64,000 nucleotides of DNA, taken from assembly GCF_001544915.2 (NCBI RefSeq), contig NZ_FCOE02000016.1, forward strand, positions 62,001-126,000, given 5' to 3'. This document shows positions 41,848 through 50,641 of this stretch, piece after piece. Source of the DNA: Caballeronia pedi. Lineage in GTDB: Bacteria > Pseudomonadota > Gammaproteobacteria > Burkholderiales > Burkholderiaceae. A program made the translations under genes and the position numbers. Positions within the stretch are counted from its first letter, which is position 1; each line of letters opens with the position of its first letter. The notes below the pieces were generated by a model that was not told the origin of the DNA, did not search any database, and was given only the letters and a program-made list of their open reading frames with translations.

Positions 41848-42738
41848 CGCACAAGCGATATCATCCGGTTCGAATAGCCCGATAAAAACGATCCGAGTCT
41901 GCTCGACATCGCGGCATGGCGTGATATGCCAGCGCTTCCCAACGACATGAATCTCCACACACGACCCATCGAGAAGACGCACGAATCCTTTCGCGCGCAG
42001 AAGCCTATCGCTGAAAGATGCGCAAGCGGCCTTGAGCGCGATGCGATCAAAGCGCTGATCGGACTGAAACGTAAAGCTGCGTAATTCGGCGGGCAGTCGA
42101 TTCGAGTAACCAAGCGACTGCACAGCAATGCGCTCCCCTAACGACGCATCATCGTTGAAAAAAAGCGCATTCGGCACGTTGCCATGACAGCCTTCGAACA
42201 CGATGCGCGTATGCGCAATATCCATCACGCGTGCGCGCGCGGCACGCGATTCCTCGATGCCGAGCAGATCGGTCTTCGTCAACACGATGCAAGTCGCGCC
42301 TTCGATCTGCCGCCGCGCGACATCCCCGATATACGCATTGGCAAGCGTCGCCTCGATGCACTCCGCATCGACCGCAACCACGATGCCCTGCAAGCGGAAC
42401 GCGCGATCCAGCATGCCGACCTGCGCAATACGCACCGGGTCCGACACGCCGCTCGCCTCGATCACCAGCAAGTCGGGTCGCGCATCACGCGCGCTGATCT
42501 CGATCAACGTCTCCATCAGCTTGCCGCCGATCGAACAGCACACGCAGCCGTTCTCCAGCCCGATCACGTCGTCGCTGCGTTCGCGAATCAGCGTGGCGTC
42601 GATATTGATCGAGCCGAAATCGTTGACGAGCACCGTGACGCGCCGGCCATCTGTATTGGTCAGCAGCGCGTTGATCATCGTGGTCTTGCCCGCGCCGAGA
42701 TAGCCGCCGATGACGGCAAGCGGAATCGGCTTCATCAT
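41770..42738 (-). CDS. CobW/COG0523-family GTP-dependent metallochaperone
   Basis: A 322-residue P-loop GTPase of the CobW/Zng1 group. The P-loop GGYLGAGKTT is at 11-20, the metal-binding CVCC at 65-68 (ENGCVCCSIGG), and the guanine-specificity TKTD is present. The C-terminal domain contains LLRAKGFVRL. The ATG at 42738 overlaps the stop of the amidohydrolase gene (ATGA), so the two are translationally coupled; this suggests metal delivery to that enzyme. The 3' end overlaps the cobT-like gene on the opposite strand. Confidence 0.85.
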   Translation of the reverse strand: MMKPIPLAVIGGYLGAGKTTMINALLTNTDGRRVTVLVNDFGSINIDATLIRERSDDVIGLENGCVCCSIGGKLMETLIEISARDARPDLLVIEASGVSDPVRIAQVGMLDRAFRLQGIVVAVDAECIEATLANAYIGDVARRQIEGATCIVLTKTDLLGIEESRAARARVMDIAHTRIVFEGCHGNVPNALFFNDDASLGERIAVQSLGYSNRLPAELRSFTFQSDQRFDRIALKAACASFSDRLLRAKGFVRLLDGSCVEIHVVGKRWHITPCRDVEQTRIVFIGLFEPDDIACALSAASAPRTNPSREPGEQGHIRRHG

Positions 42739-44387
42739 TCGGGCGCCTGAAACGCGCGGCCGCCGAGAATCGTGCCCCACACGCGCAATTGACCGAGACG
42801 CTCGGGCGGCACCTCATGCGGGTCTTCATCGAGCACGGCAAAATCCGCAAACTTGCCAATCTCGATGCTGCCGATCACATCGTCCATGCCGATCGTATAA
42901 GCTGCGCCGAGCGTGATCGCGCGCAGCGCATCGGCTACGTTCAGCCGTTCCGCTTCACCCAGCACGCGACCGGTCGCGGTCTGCCGCTGCACCGCGCACC
43001 ACGCGGTAAAAAGCGGGTTGAGCTGCGTGATCGGCGCATCCGAATGCAGGCCGAACGTGATGCCGAGTTCGTTAGCCGTGCCCGCCGCGTTCATGCGGTT
43101 CGCGCGATCGGCGCCCATGGTCTGCGCGTAGTGCGCGTCGCCCCAGTAGTAGATATGGTTCGAGAAGAAGTTCACGCACATGCCGAGGCGGGCGGCGCGT
43201 TCGAGTTGCCGTCTGTCGGCCATCTGGCAATGCTGCAGCGTATGCCGGTGATCCGATCGCGGATGCCGGTTCAGGATAGTTTCGATGGCATCCAGCACCA
43301 GTTCGGTGGCTTCATCCCCGTTCGTGTGGATGTGCAGTTGCAGCCCCGCGAGATGGAAGGGCAAGAAGGTTTCGACGAATTGCTCCGGCGGAATCAGCCA
43401 TAAACCATTGGGCCGCCCGTTCACGTAGCCCGGCCAGCGCAGGCGCGCGGTAAAGCCCTGGATCGAACCGTCGACGATGAACTTGACCGGCCCGAAGCGC
43501 AGCTTCTCCGAGTTGAGCGTCATGGCTTCGAGCACGCGGGAAGGGCCGCCTTCGGGATTGCGCTGCGGCCCGAACGCGGGCACGAGCCGGATCGGAAAAC
43601 GCGCATCGCGCGTGACCTCGACGAGATTGCGCATGCCCTTGTCGGACAGATCGTTGAGCAGGTCGGTGGCCGTCGTCACGCCCGCGAGCTGCGCGACCTT
43701 GCCGAAATCGCGGATCGCAGCGGGGTTATCGCTTGCCGAAAGGGAAAGTGTCGCGCCGATCACCCGATACACCGGAAACATCGCCGCGAACTCCTGCAAC
43801 TCGCCGGTGAGCCCGCCGCGCTCGTCCTTCACGATGCCATCGACGTCGGTGTCTTCGTCGATGCCGGCGAGCGCGAGCATCGGCGAATTCACGTTCATCA
43901 GATGCACGCTCGCATGCAGGATCGCGATGGGACGCGTCGCCGATACGCGATCGAGTTGCGCCGCCGTCAGACGCTCGCTGCCGAAGAAGATCGGATCGAA
44001 GCCCCACGCGAGCAGCGGCGCGCTGGCGTCATCGAGCTTGCGCTCGGCTTCCTGCAGGCGTTCGATCACCGCATCGAGCGATTGCAGGCCGGGCCAGCGC
44101 GTGCCGTCGGGACCACGCCGCTCGTAATAGCCGACATAGACCGCGCTCCACATCGCGCCTTCCATCAGATGCGAATGACCTTCGACGAGACCGGGCATCA
44201 GCACCTTGTCGCTGAATGACGTGTCCGGCTCGGCATCGGTCCATTGGCGCATGTCGTCGAGCGTGCCGACCGCGAGGATCTTGCCCTCGCGAATGGCCAC
44301 GTGCGTCGCGACGGGCTGACGCGGATTCATCGTCAGAATCTTGCGTGCTGCGAGCACTTTTACTGCGTTGTTGTCGGTTCGGGTCAT
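42735..44387 (-). CDS. YtcJ-type metal-dependent amidohydrolase
   Basis: A 550-residue amidohydrolase of the Amidohydro_3 (YtcJ/exoenzyme regulatory) type. Metal ligands include His71 and His73 in EGHSHLM, then HIHTNGDEA, HTLQHCQMA and HSDAPI. No signal peptide is visible. The frame is open far upstream, but the ATG at 44387 overlaps the symporter stop and gives the normal length. It is the third gene of an operon of DUF3311, symporter, amidohydrolase and CobW. Substrate unknown; imported amides or cyclic ureides are possible. Confidence 0.85.
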   Translation of the reverse strand: MTRTDNNAVKVLAARKILTMNPRQPVATHVAIREGKILAVGTLDDMRQWTDAEPDTSFSDKVLMPGLVEGHSHLMEGAMWSAVYVGYYERRGPDGTRWPGLQSLDAVIERLQEAERKLDDASAPLLAWGFDPIFFGSERLTAAQLDRVSATRPIAILHASVHLMNVNSPMLALAGIDEDTDVDGIVKDERGGLTGELQEFAAMFPVYRVIGATLSLSASDNPAAIRDFGKVAQLAGVTTATDLLNDLSDKGMRNLVEVTRDARFPIRLVPAFGPQRNPEGGPSRVLEAMTLNSEKLRFGPVKFIVDGSIQGFTARLRWPGYVNGRPNGLWLIPPEQFVETFLPFHLAGLQLHIHTNGDEATELVLDAIETILNRHPRSDHRHTLQHCQMADRRQLERAARLGMCVNFFSNHIYYWGDAHYAQTMGADRANRMNAAGTANELGITFGLHSDAPITQLNPLFTAWCAVQRQTATGRVLGEAERLNVADALRAITLGAAYTIGMDDVIGSIEIGKFADFAVLDEDPHEVPPERLGQLRVWGTILGGRAFQAPE

Positions 44388-45787
44388 GAGTCGTTCGAGT
44401 GGATCAGGTCTGCATGAACGTGCTTGCGGCCCGCGCTCGGATTGCTGAGAAACACCACGAGCACATTCGCCGCGAGACAGATGAGGCCGATATTCAAGCC
44501 GGCGATATCGACATGGAACGCATACAGGACGACCGCGAGCACCTGCCCCACGAGCAGCCCCGCTGCGATGGCGCGCGCACTCACGCGCAGCCCGAGCACG
44601 ATCGCGATGACGCCGGGGAAAAACTGCGTGACGCCGTAGTACGTCATGTTGATGAGCGTGAGCATCAGGTTGGGCGTGGCGAGCGTCATGACGATGGAGA
44701 GCAGCAGATAAATCCCGATCACCACTTTGGCGCCGGCCTTCTGACGTGTCTCCGGCATGTTCGGCAACAGGTTGCGCGTGACCACCGGCCCGATCGCGAG
44801 ACAGATGCCCGCGAGCACGAGCAAGCCGGAAAGCGACGCGCCCGCCGCGACGAGGCCGACCAGCCACGGCGGCAACAGATGCACGACGGCGGTGAAGAAC
44901 GCTTCGTTGGGCGAGGCGAGCGGCACGTTCTGCGCGATCGCGTAGTACGACGCGACCACGAGAAAAGGATACATCAGCATGTAGAGCGGCATGACCACCT
45001 GCGAGCGGCGGATCGTGTTCGCGCTCTTCGCGGTGAAGAAGTTCTGGATCGCAAACGGCATCACGTAGAAGCCGAGCGACTGGAACAGCATCGTGCTCAT
45101 CGAGAACGTGAGCTGATGGGTGCTCATCGCGTTCGATACATGCTGGCTCGCGGCTCTGAACACCGGTTCCACGCCCGCTTCCCACGCCACCGCGATGCCC
45201 GTGATGACGATCGCCGCGACCATCAGGAGGTCTTTCAGAATGGCGATATACGCCGATGCGCGCACGCCGGCGATCGCGATGTATGCGAACGCGAGCAGCG
45301 CCGAGATCATGATGAGGACGACCGGATTCACGTTCCAGCCCAGGCCTTTGAGCGCGGCGACGAGACCGGTGAACTGCAACTGTCCCCACGGCAGCAGAAA
45401 GACCAGCGCGGAAATGGCGACGATCAGTTCGAGCGTGCGGCTCGCGAAGTGTCCCTTGAACAGGTCGGGCAGCGTGATGGCGTTATAGCGCTTGCCCGCC
45501 TCCCAGATTTTCGGTCCCATGAAATAGCCGATCGGATACGCGAGCAGGATATAGCCGAGGAACCAGACGCCGTAGGTCGGCCCTTTCGCATAGATGCCGC
45601 CGGGAAAACCCACCATTGTGCCGATGCTGTAAATCTCGCCCGCAGCGAGAAAGAACACGAGCCAGGCGCCGAATTGACGCGATGCGACAAAGAAATCGTG
45701 CACGCTTTGCGAGCCGCGCCCTTTGCCCGCGCGCAACGCAAGCCACAGCGACAGCGCGATGAAGCCCAGAAATACCGTGGAAGCCAT
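44384..45787 (-). CDS. Sodium:solute symporter (SSS family)
   Basis: A 467-residue SSS-family permease with about 12-13 hydrophobic helices. VASRQFGAWLVFFLAAGEIYSIGTM (about 31-55) is the conserved N-terminal region. The ATG at 45787 has GGAGAC eight bases upstream. It is encoded 14 bases after a DUF3311 gene and overlaps the amidohydrolase start by four bases. The design mirrors the symporter at 9742..11217, though the two are clearly different members. It probably imports the amidohydrolase substrate. Confidence 0.87.
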   Translation of the reverse strand: MASTVFLGFIALSLWLALRAGKGRGSQSVHDFFVASRQFGAWLVFFLAAGEIYSIGTMVGFPGGIYAKGPTYGVWFLGYILLAYPIGYFMGPKIWEAGKRYNAITLPDLFKGHFASRTLELIVAISALVFLLPWGQLQFTGLVAALKGLGWNVNPVVLIMISALLAFAYIAIAGVRASAYIAILKDLLMVAAIVITGIAVAWEAGVEPVFRAASQHVSNAMSTHQLTFSMSTMLFQSLGFYVMPFAIQNFFTAKSANTIRRSQVVMPLYMLMYPFLVVASYYAIAQNVPLASPNEAFFTAVVHLLPPWLVGLVAAGASLSGLLVLAGICLAIGPVVTRNLLPNMPETRQKAGAKVVIGIYLLLSIVMTLATPNLMLTLINMTYYGVTQFFPGVIAIVLGLRVSARAIAAGLLVGQVLAVVLYAFHVDIAGLNIGLICLAANVLVVFLSNPSAGRKHVHADLIHSNDS

Positions 45788-45801
45788 GTCGAACGTCTCC
45801 T

Positions 45802-46011
45802 TTATGCGCCGCGCACTTCGCGCTGTTCCGCTTTTTTGTCGAACAGAATCCAGCAAAGCTGGAGGCAAACGGACGTCAGCACGAACCAGCCGAATATCCA
45901 CGCGTAGATAAACGGAACGCCGAACACATAAAAATCGTTCGACGCCGCCCACGGCAACAGGCCGATGACGCCGACAAACGGCAAACCGAGTCCGATCAAG
46001 AGTTTGAGCAT
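45802..46011 (-). CDS. DUF3311-type small membrane protein
   Basis: A 69-residue protein with two hydrophobic segments and a charged tail (FDKKAEQREVRGA), of the DUF3311 kind found before SSS symporters. CGGAG precedes the ATG. It starts the operon leading to the symporter, amidohydrolase and CobW genes. Confidence 0.78.
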   Translation of the reverse strand: MLKLLIGLGLPFVGVIGLLPWAASNDFYVFGVPFIYAWIFGWFVLTSVCLQLCWILFDKKAEQREVRGA

Positions 46012-46106
46012 GGGTTACTCCGCAGGAACATGGGCGCCGCGCGGGACGGGCATGCGCGGGCAAATAGGGATGCGGCTCAGTATGGCCTTACAAAAATGGC
46101 TGGCCG

Positions 46107-46183
46107 TAGTGCCAGAAAGGACCAATCGCTGGGGCCAGTGAGACCCGCGCGCTGGCACTAACGATGGTTCCGGCGTGGCACTA
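46107..46183. promoter_or_regulatory. Three GGCACTA repeats upstream of the FAD oxidoreductase
   Basis: TAGTGCCAG (46107-46115, inverted), CTGGCACTA (46152-46160) and GTGGCACTA (46175-46183) lie in the divergent spacer. The last two are 23 bases apart on the same strand, about two helical turns. Such mixed inverted and direct repeats are usual for MocR-type or other dimeric regulators. Confidence 0.45.
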
Positions 46184-46235
46184 AGCGCGCCGCGAAGTTC
46201 GGTGCAACATGGGGGTACTTTCCAAGGAGTTATCG

Positions 46236-47669
46236 GTGGCTACTCTCGATTACGCTGCGCCGGCCCTTCGAGGCGCGTGCGCCCCATACGATCCGCTCTA
46301 CGACCCGCTCGTCTCGCCCATCGGCCGTCAGCCGATGGACTACGCGCCCACCTACTGGGTCGCGACGGCAGGCGCGCCGCCCGAAGACGACGGACCCTTG
46401 CCCGGCGATGCCGATGTCGACGTGCTGATCGTCGGCGCAGGATTCACCGGTCTTTCGACCGCGCTCTTTCTGGCACGCGAGCACGGCATCCGCGCGATGA
46501 TCGTCGATGCGAACCGCACCGCCTGGGGCTGCACGAGCCGCAACGGCGGGCAGGGACAGAACGCGAGCGGCAGGCTGTACCGCTCGCAATGGATCGAGCG
46601 CTGGGGCAAGCAGACGGCGCTCAAGCTCGATGCCGAAATCCGCGAAGGCTTCGACACCTTCAAACAGTTGATCGGCGAATTCGCGTGCGATGCGCAGCCG
46701 GGCGGGCATCTCTACATCGCGCATCGACCGCGCAAGCTGGATTTTCTCGCCAACGAATGCAGCGTGATGCGCGATGTCTTCGGCTACGACACGCGCATGC
46801 TGAGCGCGAAGGACGTCGCGCAATCGTATGTCGACGACCGTGAAAGCTGCGGCGCGCTGCTCGAACCCGACGGCATCGGCGTGCATCCGCTCAAGCTCGC
46901 GTTCGGCTATCTGCGCATGGCTCGCTCGCTCGGCGTGAAGGTGCATCCGGGCACGCCCGTGCTCGACGTCGAAACGATCCGCGGCGTGCATCACGTGCGC
47001 ACGCCGCGCGGCGTGATTCGCGCGAAGGCGGTTGCGTTCGCGACCGGCGGCTATACGCGCAACGACATGCATCGCACGCTTTCCGCGAAGATCATGCCGA
47101 TCCTTTCCAACTCGCTCGTCACGCGTCCGCTCACGCAGGAAGAACTCGCTTCGACAGGCTTCCGCTCGCGCCAGGTCATCACCGATACGCGCACGCTGCG
47201 TTTCTACTATCGCCTGCTGCCGGATAACCGCGTGCAGATCGGCAGCCGCAGTGCGATCACCGGCGCGGACGCGGCGAACCCCCGGCATATGGATGTGCTC
47301 ATCGAAGGATTGCATCGCAAGTTTCCTTCGCTGAAAGGCATTCGCATCGATTACTCGTGGTGGGGCTGGGTCGATGTGAGTCACGACATGATGCCGCGCG
47401 TCGCGCAGCCCGATCCGCAGCAGAGCATCTTCTATGCAGTGGGTTACGGCGGCAATGGCGTGTCGTTCTCCGCGCATGCGGGGCGGCGCATGGCCGAGCG
47501 CGTCGCGGGCAAATGGCAGCACAGCCGCGACGATCTGCCGATCTACGATTCCGCGCTCGAATATCCGAACGTGATGGGCATGGTGCGGTGGAAAGGCTTC
47601 GCGCCATTCCGCCGGGTCGGCCAACGATTTCTGTATCACAAGTATCTGGCGCAGGACGAGAAGCGCTGA
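46236..47669 (+). CDS. FAD-dependent amine/amino acid oxidoreductase (DAO family, PuuB-like)
   Basis: A 477-residue FAD oxidoreductase of the DadA/PuuB type. The FAD motif VLIVGAGFTGLSTAL is at about 63-77, ahead of TAWGCTSRNGGQGQNASG, characteristic of gamma-glutamylputrescine oxidase-like enzymes. A GTG start at 46236 is chosen because AAGGAG is six bases upstream; an in-frame ATG at 46209 has no such site. Next come an NTF2-like gene and an amino acid permease. The likely role is oxidation of an amine; the exact substrate is not clear. Confidence 0.85.
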   Translation: MATLDYAAPALRGACAPYDPLYDPLVSPIGRQPMDYAPTYWVATAGAPPEDDGPLPGDADVDVLIVGAGFTGLSTALFLAREHGIRAMIVDANRTAWGCTSRNGGQGQNASGRLYRSQWIERWGKQTALKLDAEIREGFDTFKQLIGEFACDAQPGGHLYIAHRPRKLDFLANECSVMRDVFGYDTRMLSAKDVAQSYVDDRESCGALLEPDGIGVHPLKLAFGYLRMARSLGVKVHPGTPVLDVETIRGVHHVRTPRGVIRAKAVAFATGGYTRNDMHRTLSAKIMPILSNSLVTRPLTQEELASTGFRSRQVITDTRTLRFYYRLLPDNRVQIGSRSAITGADAANPRHMDVLIEGLHRKFPSLKGIRIDYSWWGWVDVSHDMMPRVAQPDPQQSIFYAVGYGGNGVSFSAHAGRRMAERVAGKWQHSRDDLPIYDSALEYPNVMGMVRWKGFAPFRRVGQRFLYHKYLAQDEKR

Positions 47670-47711
47670 GCCCGGTTGAACTCTTTCGCAACGCACTGAC
47701 ACTATCGACAC

Positions 47712-48104
47712 ATGAGCACTCAAACGAATCAGGACTACCTCCGCCTTCTGGAGTCATTCAACGATGCATGGAATCGCCACGACATCGACGCATTGATGAA
47801 CTGCATGGCGGACGAATGCGCCTTTCACGGCGTGGCCGGACCCGACGCACTGGGCCGCACCTTCGAGGGCCGCGATGAAGTGCGCAAGGGCTTCACGCTC
47901 GCGTGGGAAACCTTTCCCGATGCGTCGTGGCAGGACGGCGAGCATTTCGTGAGCGGCGAGCGCGGCGTATCGGAATCGACGTTTCGCGGCACGAAGGCGG
48001 ACGGCTCGCGCATCGAAGCGCGCATGGTGGATGTCTTCACGTTCAGGAACGGCAGGATCGCGGTGAAGAATGCGTATCGCAAGGATCGTCCGGCCATCAC
48101 GTGA
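47712..48104 (+). CDS. NTF2-like/SnoaL-type protein
   Basis: A 130-residue single-domain protein of the SnoaL/NTF2-like fold (LLESFNDAWNRHDIDALMN at the N-terminus, VDVFTFRNGRIAVKNAY near the end). Such proteins are often isomerases or small-molecule hydrolases, or have no known activity. It is encoded between the FAD oxidoreductase and the permease on the same strand. Function unknown. Confidence 0.75.
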   Translation: MSTQTNQDYLRLLESFNDAWNRHDIDALMNCMADECAFHGVAGPDALGRTFEGRDEVRKGFTLAWETFPDASWQDGEHFVSGERGVSESTFRGTKADGSRIEARMVDVFTFRNGRIAVKNAYRKDRPAIT

Positions 48105-48183
48105 CTGAATGAAAGCGCCTCGACCCGCAGGCAATGAACCAGCGGGCGAACGCTATACCGACACAAGCAAATCAGGAGACGAC

Positions 48184-49623
48184 ATGCACTCGAACACGGA
48201 TCAGGGCGATCTGAAATGCGGCCTCAAGCAGCGCCACATGACGATGATCGCATTGGGCGGCGTCATAGGCGCCGGACTTTTCGTCGGTAGCGGTGTGGTG
48301 ATCCAGCAGGCCGGGCCCGCCGCGATTCTCTCGTTTCTCATCACGGGCGGCCTCGTGGTGCTCGTCATGCGCATGCTCGGCGAGATGGCGTGCGCGATGC
48401 CCGCCGTCGGCTCGTTCTATGAATATGCGCGCCTCGCTTTTAAAACGCAGCGCGGGCCGGGACGTCTCGCCGGCTTTCTGACGGGCTGGATGTACTGGTA
48501 CTTCTGGGTCATCGTGATCGCGCTCGAAGCGGTCGCGGGCGCGAAGCTCGTGCAGTTCTGGATACCCGATGTGCCTGCATGGATCATCAGTCTCGTGCTG
48601 CTCGTCGTGCTCACGCTGACCAACCTGATTTCGGTCGGCAGCTACGGCGAGTTCGAGTTCTGGTTTTCGTCGATCAAGGTCGGCGCGATCATCGTGTTCC
48701 TGTTCCTCGGCGGCCTCTATGTATGCGGTTTCTGGCCGGCGTCGATGCACACCACCGACGTCGCCACGACTTTCCTCGGACACGGCGGCTTCATGCCCAA
48801 CGGCATCGGGCCAGTGATGACAGGGGCGGTCGCTGCGACCGGCTTCTACTTCGGCGCGGAGATCGTCACGATCGCGGCGGCCGAAGCGAAGGAGCCCGCG
48901 AAGGCAGTGGCGAAGGCGACCAATTCGGTGATCACGCGCGTGCTCGTGTTCTATGTCGGCTCGGTGGCGCTCGTCGTCGCGCTGGTGCCGTGGAATTCGC
49001 ATCAGATGGCGACGCCCTACGTGAGCGCGCTCGACGTGATGGGCATGCCCGCCGCCGCCAACGTGATGAACGCGATCGTGCTGACGGCCGTGCTCTCCGC
49101 GCTGAACTCGGGTTTGTACGCCGCTTCGCGCATGCTGTTCGCACTGACGCGTCACGGCGATGCGCCGCTCGGCCTCGCCAAGGTGAACAAGCGCGGTGTG
49201 CCGACGCGCGCCATTCTGCTCGGCACCGTGTTCGGTTACGTGTCGGTGGTGATGTCGTATATCTCGCCGGATACGGTGTTCGCGTTCCTCGTCAATTCGT
49301 ACGGCACGGTGGCGATCTTCGTGTACCTGCTGATCGCGTTCTCGCAGTTGCGTCTGCGTGCCCGCATGACGAGCTTCGAAGCGAACGATCTGCGCGTGCG
49401 CATGTGGGGATTTCCCTATCTCACCTGGCTTGCGATCTTCGGCATGACGGCGATTCTCGTCGCGATGGCTTTCATCCCCGATCAGCGCAAGCCGCTGTGG
49501 CTGGGTGTCGCGAGTCTCGGCATTCTGATCGTCGCGTATATGGTGTTCAAGCGCGGCCGCAAGGAGGTCGAGATCGAATCAGATGAACATTCGGCGCAGC
49601 ATCTGCAAACCGTCGAACGTTGA
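48184..49623 (+). CDS. Amino acid permease, APC superfamily (GabP/AAT type)
   Basis: A 479-residue permease with 12 predicted helices. LKCGLKQRHMTMIALGGVIG near the N-terminus and GAGLFVGSG are the classic AAT-family opening. The C-terminus is charged. The ATG at 48184 follows CAGGAGACGAC; the open frame begins 25 codons earlier without a site. With the FAD oxidoreductase it may handle a polyamine, GABA or amino acid. It is convergent with the sauR gene. Confidence 0.87.
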   Translation: MHSNTDQGDLKCGLKQRHMTMIALGGVIGAGLFVGSGVVIQQAGPAAILSFLITGGLVVLVMRMLGEMACAMPAVGSFYEYARLAFKTQRGPGRLAGFLTGWMYWYFWVIVIALEAVAGAKLVQFWIPDVPAWIISLVLLVVLTLTNLISVGSYGEFEFWFSSIKVGAIIVFLFLGGLYVCGFWPASMHTTDVATTFLGHGGFMPNGIGPVMTGAVAATGFYFGAEIVTIAAAEAKEPAKAVAKATNSVITRVLVFYVGSVALVVALVPWNSHQMATPYVSALDVMGMPAAANVMNAIVLTAVLSALNSGLYAASRMLFALTRHGDAPLGLAKVNKRGVPTRAILLGTVFGYVSVVMSYISPDTVFAFLVNSYGTVAIFVYLLIAFSQLRLRARMTSFEANDLRVRMWGFPYLTWLAIFGMTAILVAMAFIPDQRKPLWLGVASLGILIVAYMVFKRGRKEVEIESDEHSAQHLQTVER

Positions 49624-49669
49624 GCTTTGAAGTAGCGGACAGCCGGTTTGCTGCATCGCAAACCGGCTG

Positions 49670-50431
49670 TCATTCCTTGAAGGTTCTGGCGGTTTCTTCC
49701 GCGGTGCGGCGCAGGTCGGGTTCGAAGGCGAGCAGTTGATCCAGCGCAACGCGCCCGACCGGCGCCTGAATCGCAATCGCCGCGCATGCGCGGTTGCGGT
49801 CCAGCATCACCGGCACCGCGATCGCAACGAGTCCCTGCAAGTGCTCCTGATTGTTGATCGCCAGCATGCGGCGGCGCGTCAATGCAAGCTCTCGGCGCAA
49901 CGCATCGCGGTCGGTGATGGTGCGTTCCGAATATGAGCGCAGCGGCAGCCGCTCGATCATCCGTTCGCGGCGTTCCTTCGGCAGAAAACTCAACAGCAGC
50001 TTGCCGCTCGCCGAGCAATGCAGCGGCACATGCGAGCCCGGCTGCAGGTGCATGCGCAGCGGCCAGCCGGTCTCGACGCGATCCACATACACGACGTCGT
50101 TGCCCGCGAGCATCGTCAGATTGCAGGTCTCGCCGACGCGCGCAACGAGTTGTTCCAGCAGCGCATGACGCGCCGCGGCGGGCCCCGCATGCATCAGCAC
50201 GTTGATGGCGAGCGAGCGCACGCGCGCCGAACATTCGTAGAGCTTGTCGCTCGCGCCGCGCGTGACGAGCCATGCATCCATCAGTTGCACGAGAATGCGA
50301 TGCACCGTCTGCTTGGGCAGGCCGAGCGCATCGACGAGTTCGGTCATCGAGAGCGGGCGGTTCGCTTCGGCAAGTGCTTCGAGCACGCGAAACGCGCGCA
50401 CTGCGGCGGCATTCGATTGATTCGATGTCAC
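49670..50431 (-). CDS. sauR: IclR-family regulator, probable SauR
   Basis: A 253-residue IclR-type regulator: winged helix at about 10-75 (AVRAFRVLEALAEANRPLS, then QTVHRILVQLMDAWLV), then the effector domain with ETCNLTMLAGNDVVYVDRV and CSASGKLLLSFLP. It is divergent from the sauSTU genes, the same layout as the sulfoacetate locus sauRSTU of Cupriavidus necator. A perfect 10-bp inverted repeat lies in the spacer. The name rests on this order. Confidence 0.82.
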   Translation of the reverse strand: MTSNQSNAAAVRAFRVLEALAEANRPLSMTELVDALGLPKQTVHRILVQLMDAWLVTRGASDKLYECSARVRSLAINVLMHAGPAAARHALLEQLVARVGETCNLTMLAGNDVVYVDRVETGWPLRMHLQPGSHVPLHCSASGKLLLSFLPKERRERMIERLPLRSYSERTITDRDALRRELALTRRRMLAINNQEHLQGLVAIAVPVMLDRNRACAAIAIQAPVGRVALDQLLAFEPDLRRTAEETARTFKE

Positions 50432-50492
50432 GTTGCTTGTCTCCGTCTACCTACTTTTCGCTTCCATTTCATTGTGCGTCGAAAACGGCGGT

Positions 50493-50518
50493 TTTCGGGA
50501 CTCTGGAAAGTCCCGAAA
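50493..50518. promoter_or_regulatory. Operator candidate between sauR and sauS
   Basis: TTTCGGGACT and AGTCCCGAAA form a perfect 10-bp inverted repeat around CTGGAA. It is 62 bases from the sauR start and 124 from sauS. A second palindrome, CGAAAAC-GGCG-GTTTTCG (50480-50497), overlaps it. A CCGCGC/GCGCGG hairpin at 50574-50590 lies in the sauS leader. Confidence 0.55.
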
Positions 50519-50641
50519 TCCTGATTTTCCGATGCTGACGGTTTGGCTGTATGCGTTAGTCCAGAAAACGGGACCGCGCGTTGAGCGCGGCTGACTAGAT
50601 TGGATAACACCTTCAATCTTTCACCAGCCGAGGTTCATCGC

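Noticed and set aside
39131..42738. A vitamin B12 synthesis cluster, suggested by CobS, CobT and CobW-like proteins
   Set aside because: No cobN, cobalamin methyltransferase, amidase or B12 transport gene is present, and cobW-type genes are common outside B12 synthesis. The three genes also belong to two convergent units.
42735..45389. 884-codon version of the amidohydrolase
   Set aside because: The N-terminal 334 codons overlap the symporter gene in another frame and have no amidohydrolase features. The ATG at 44387, overlapping the symporter stop, gives the normal length.
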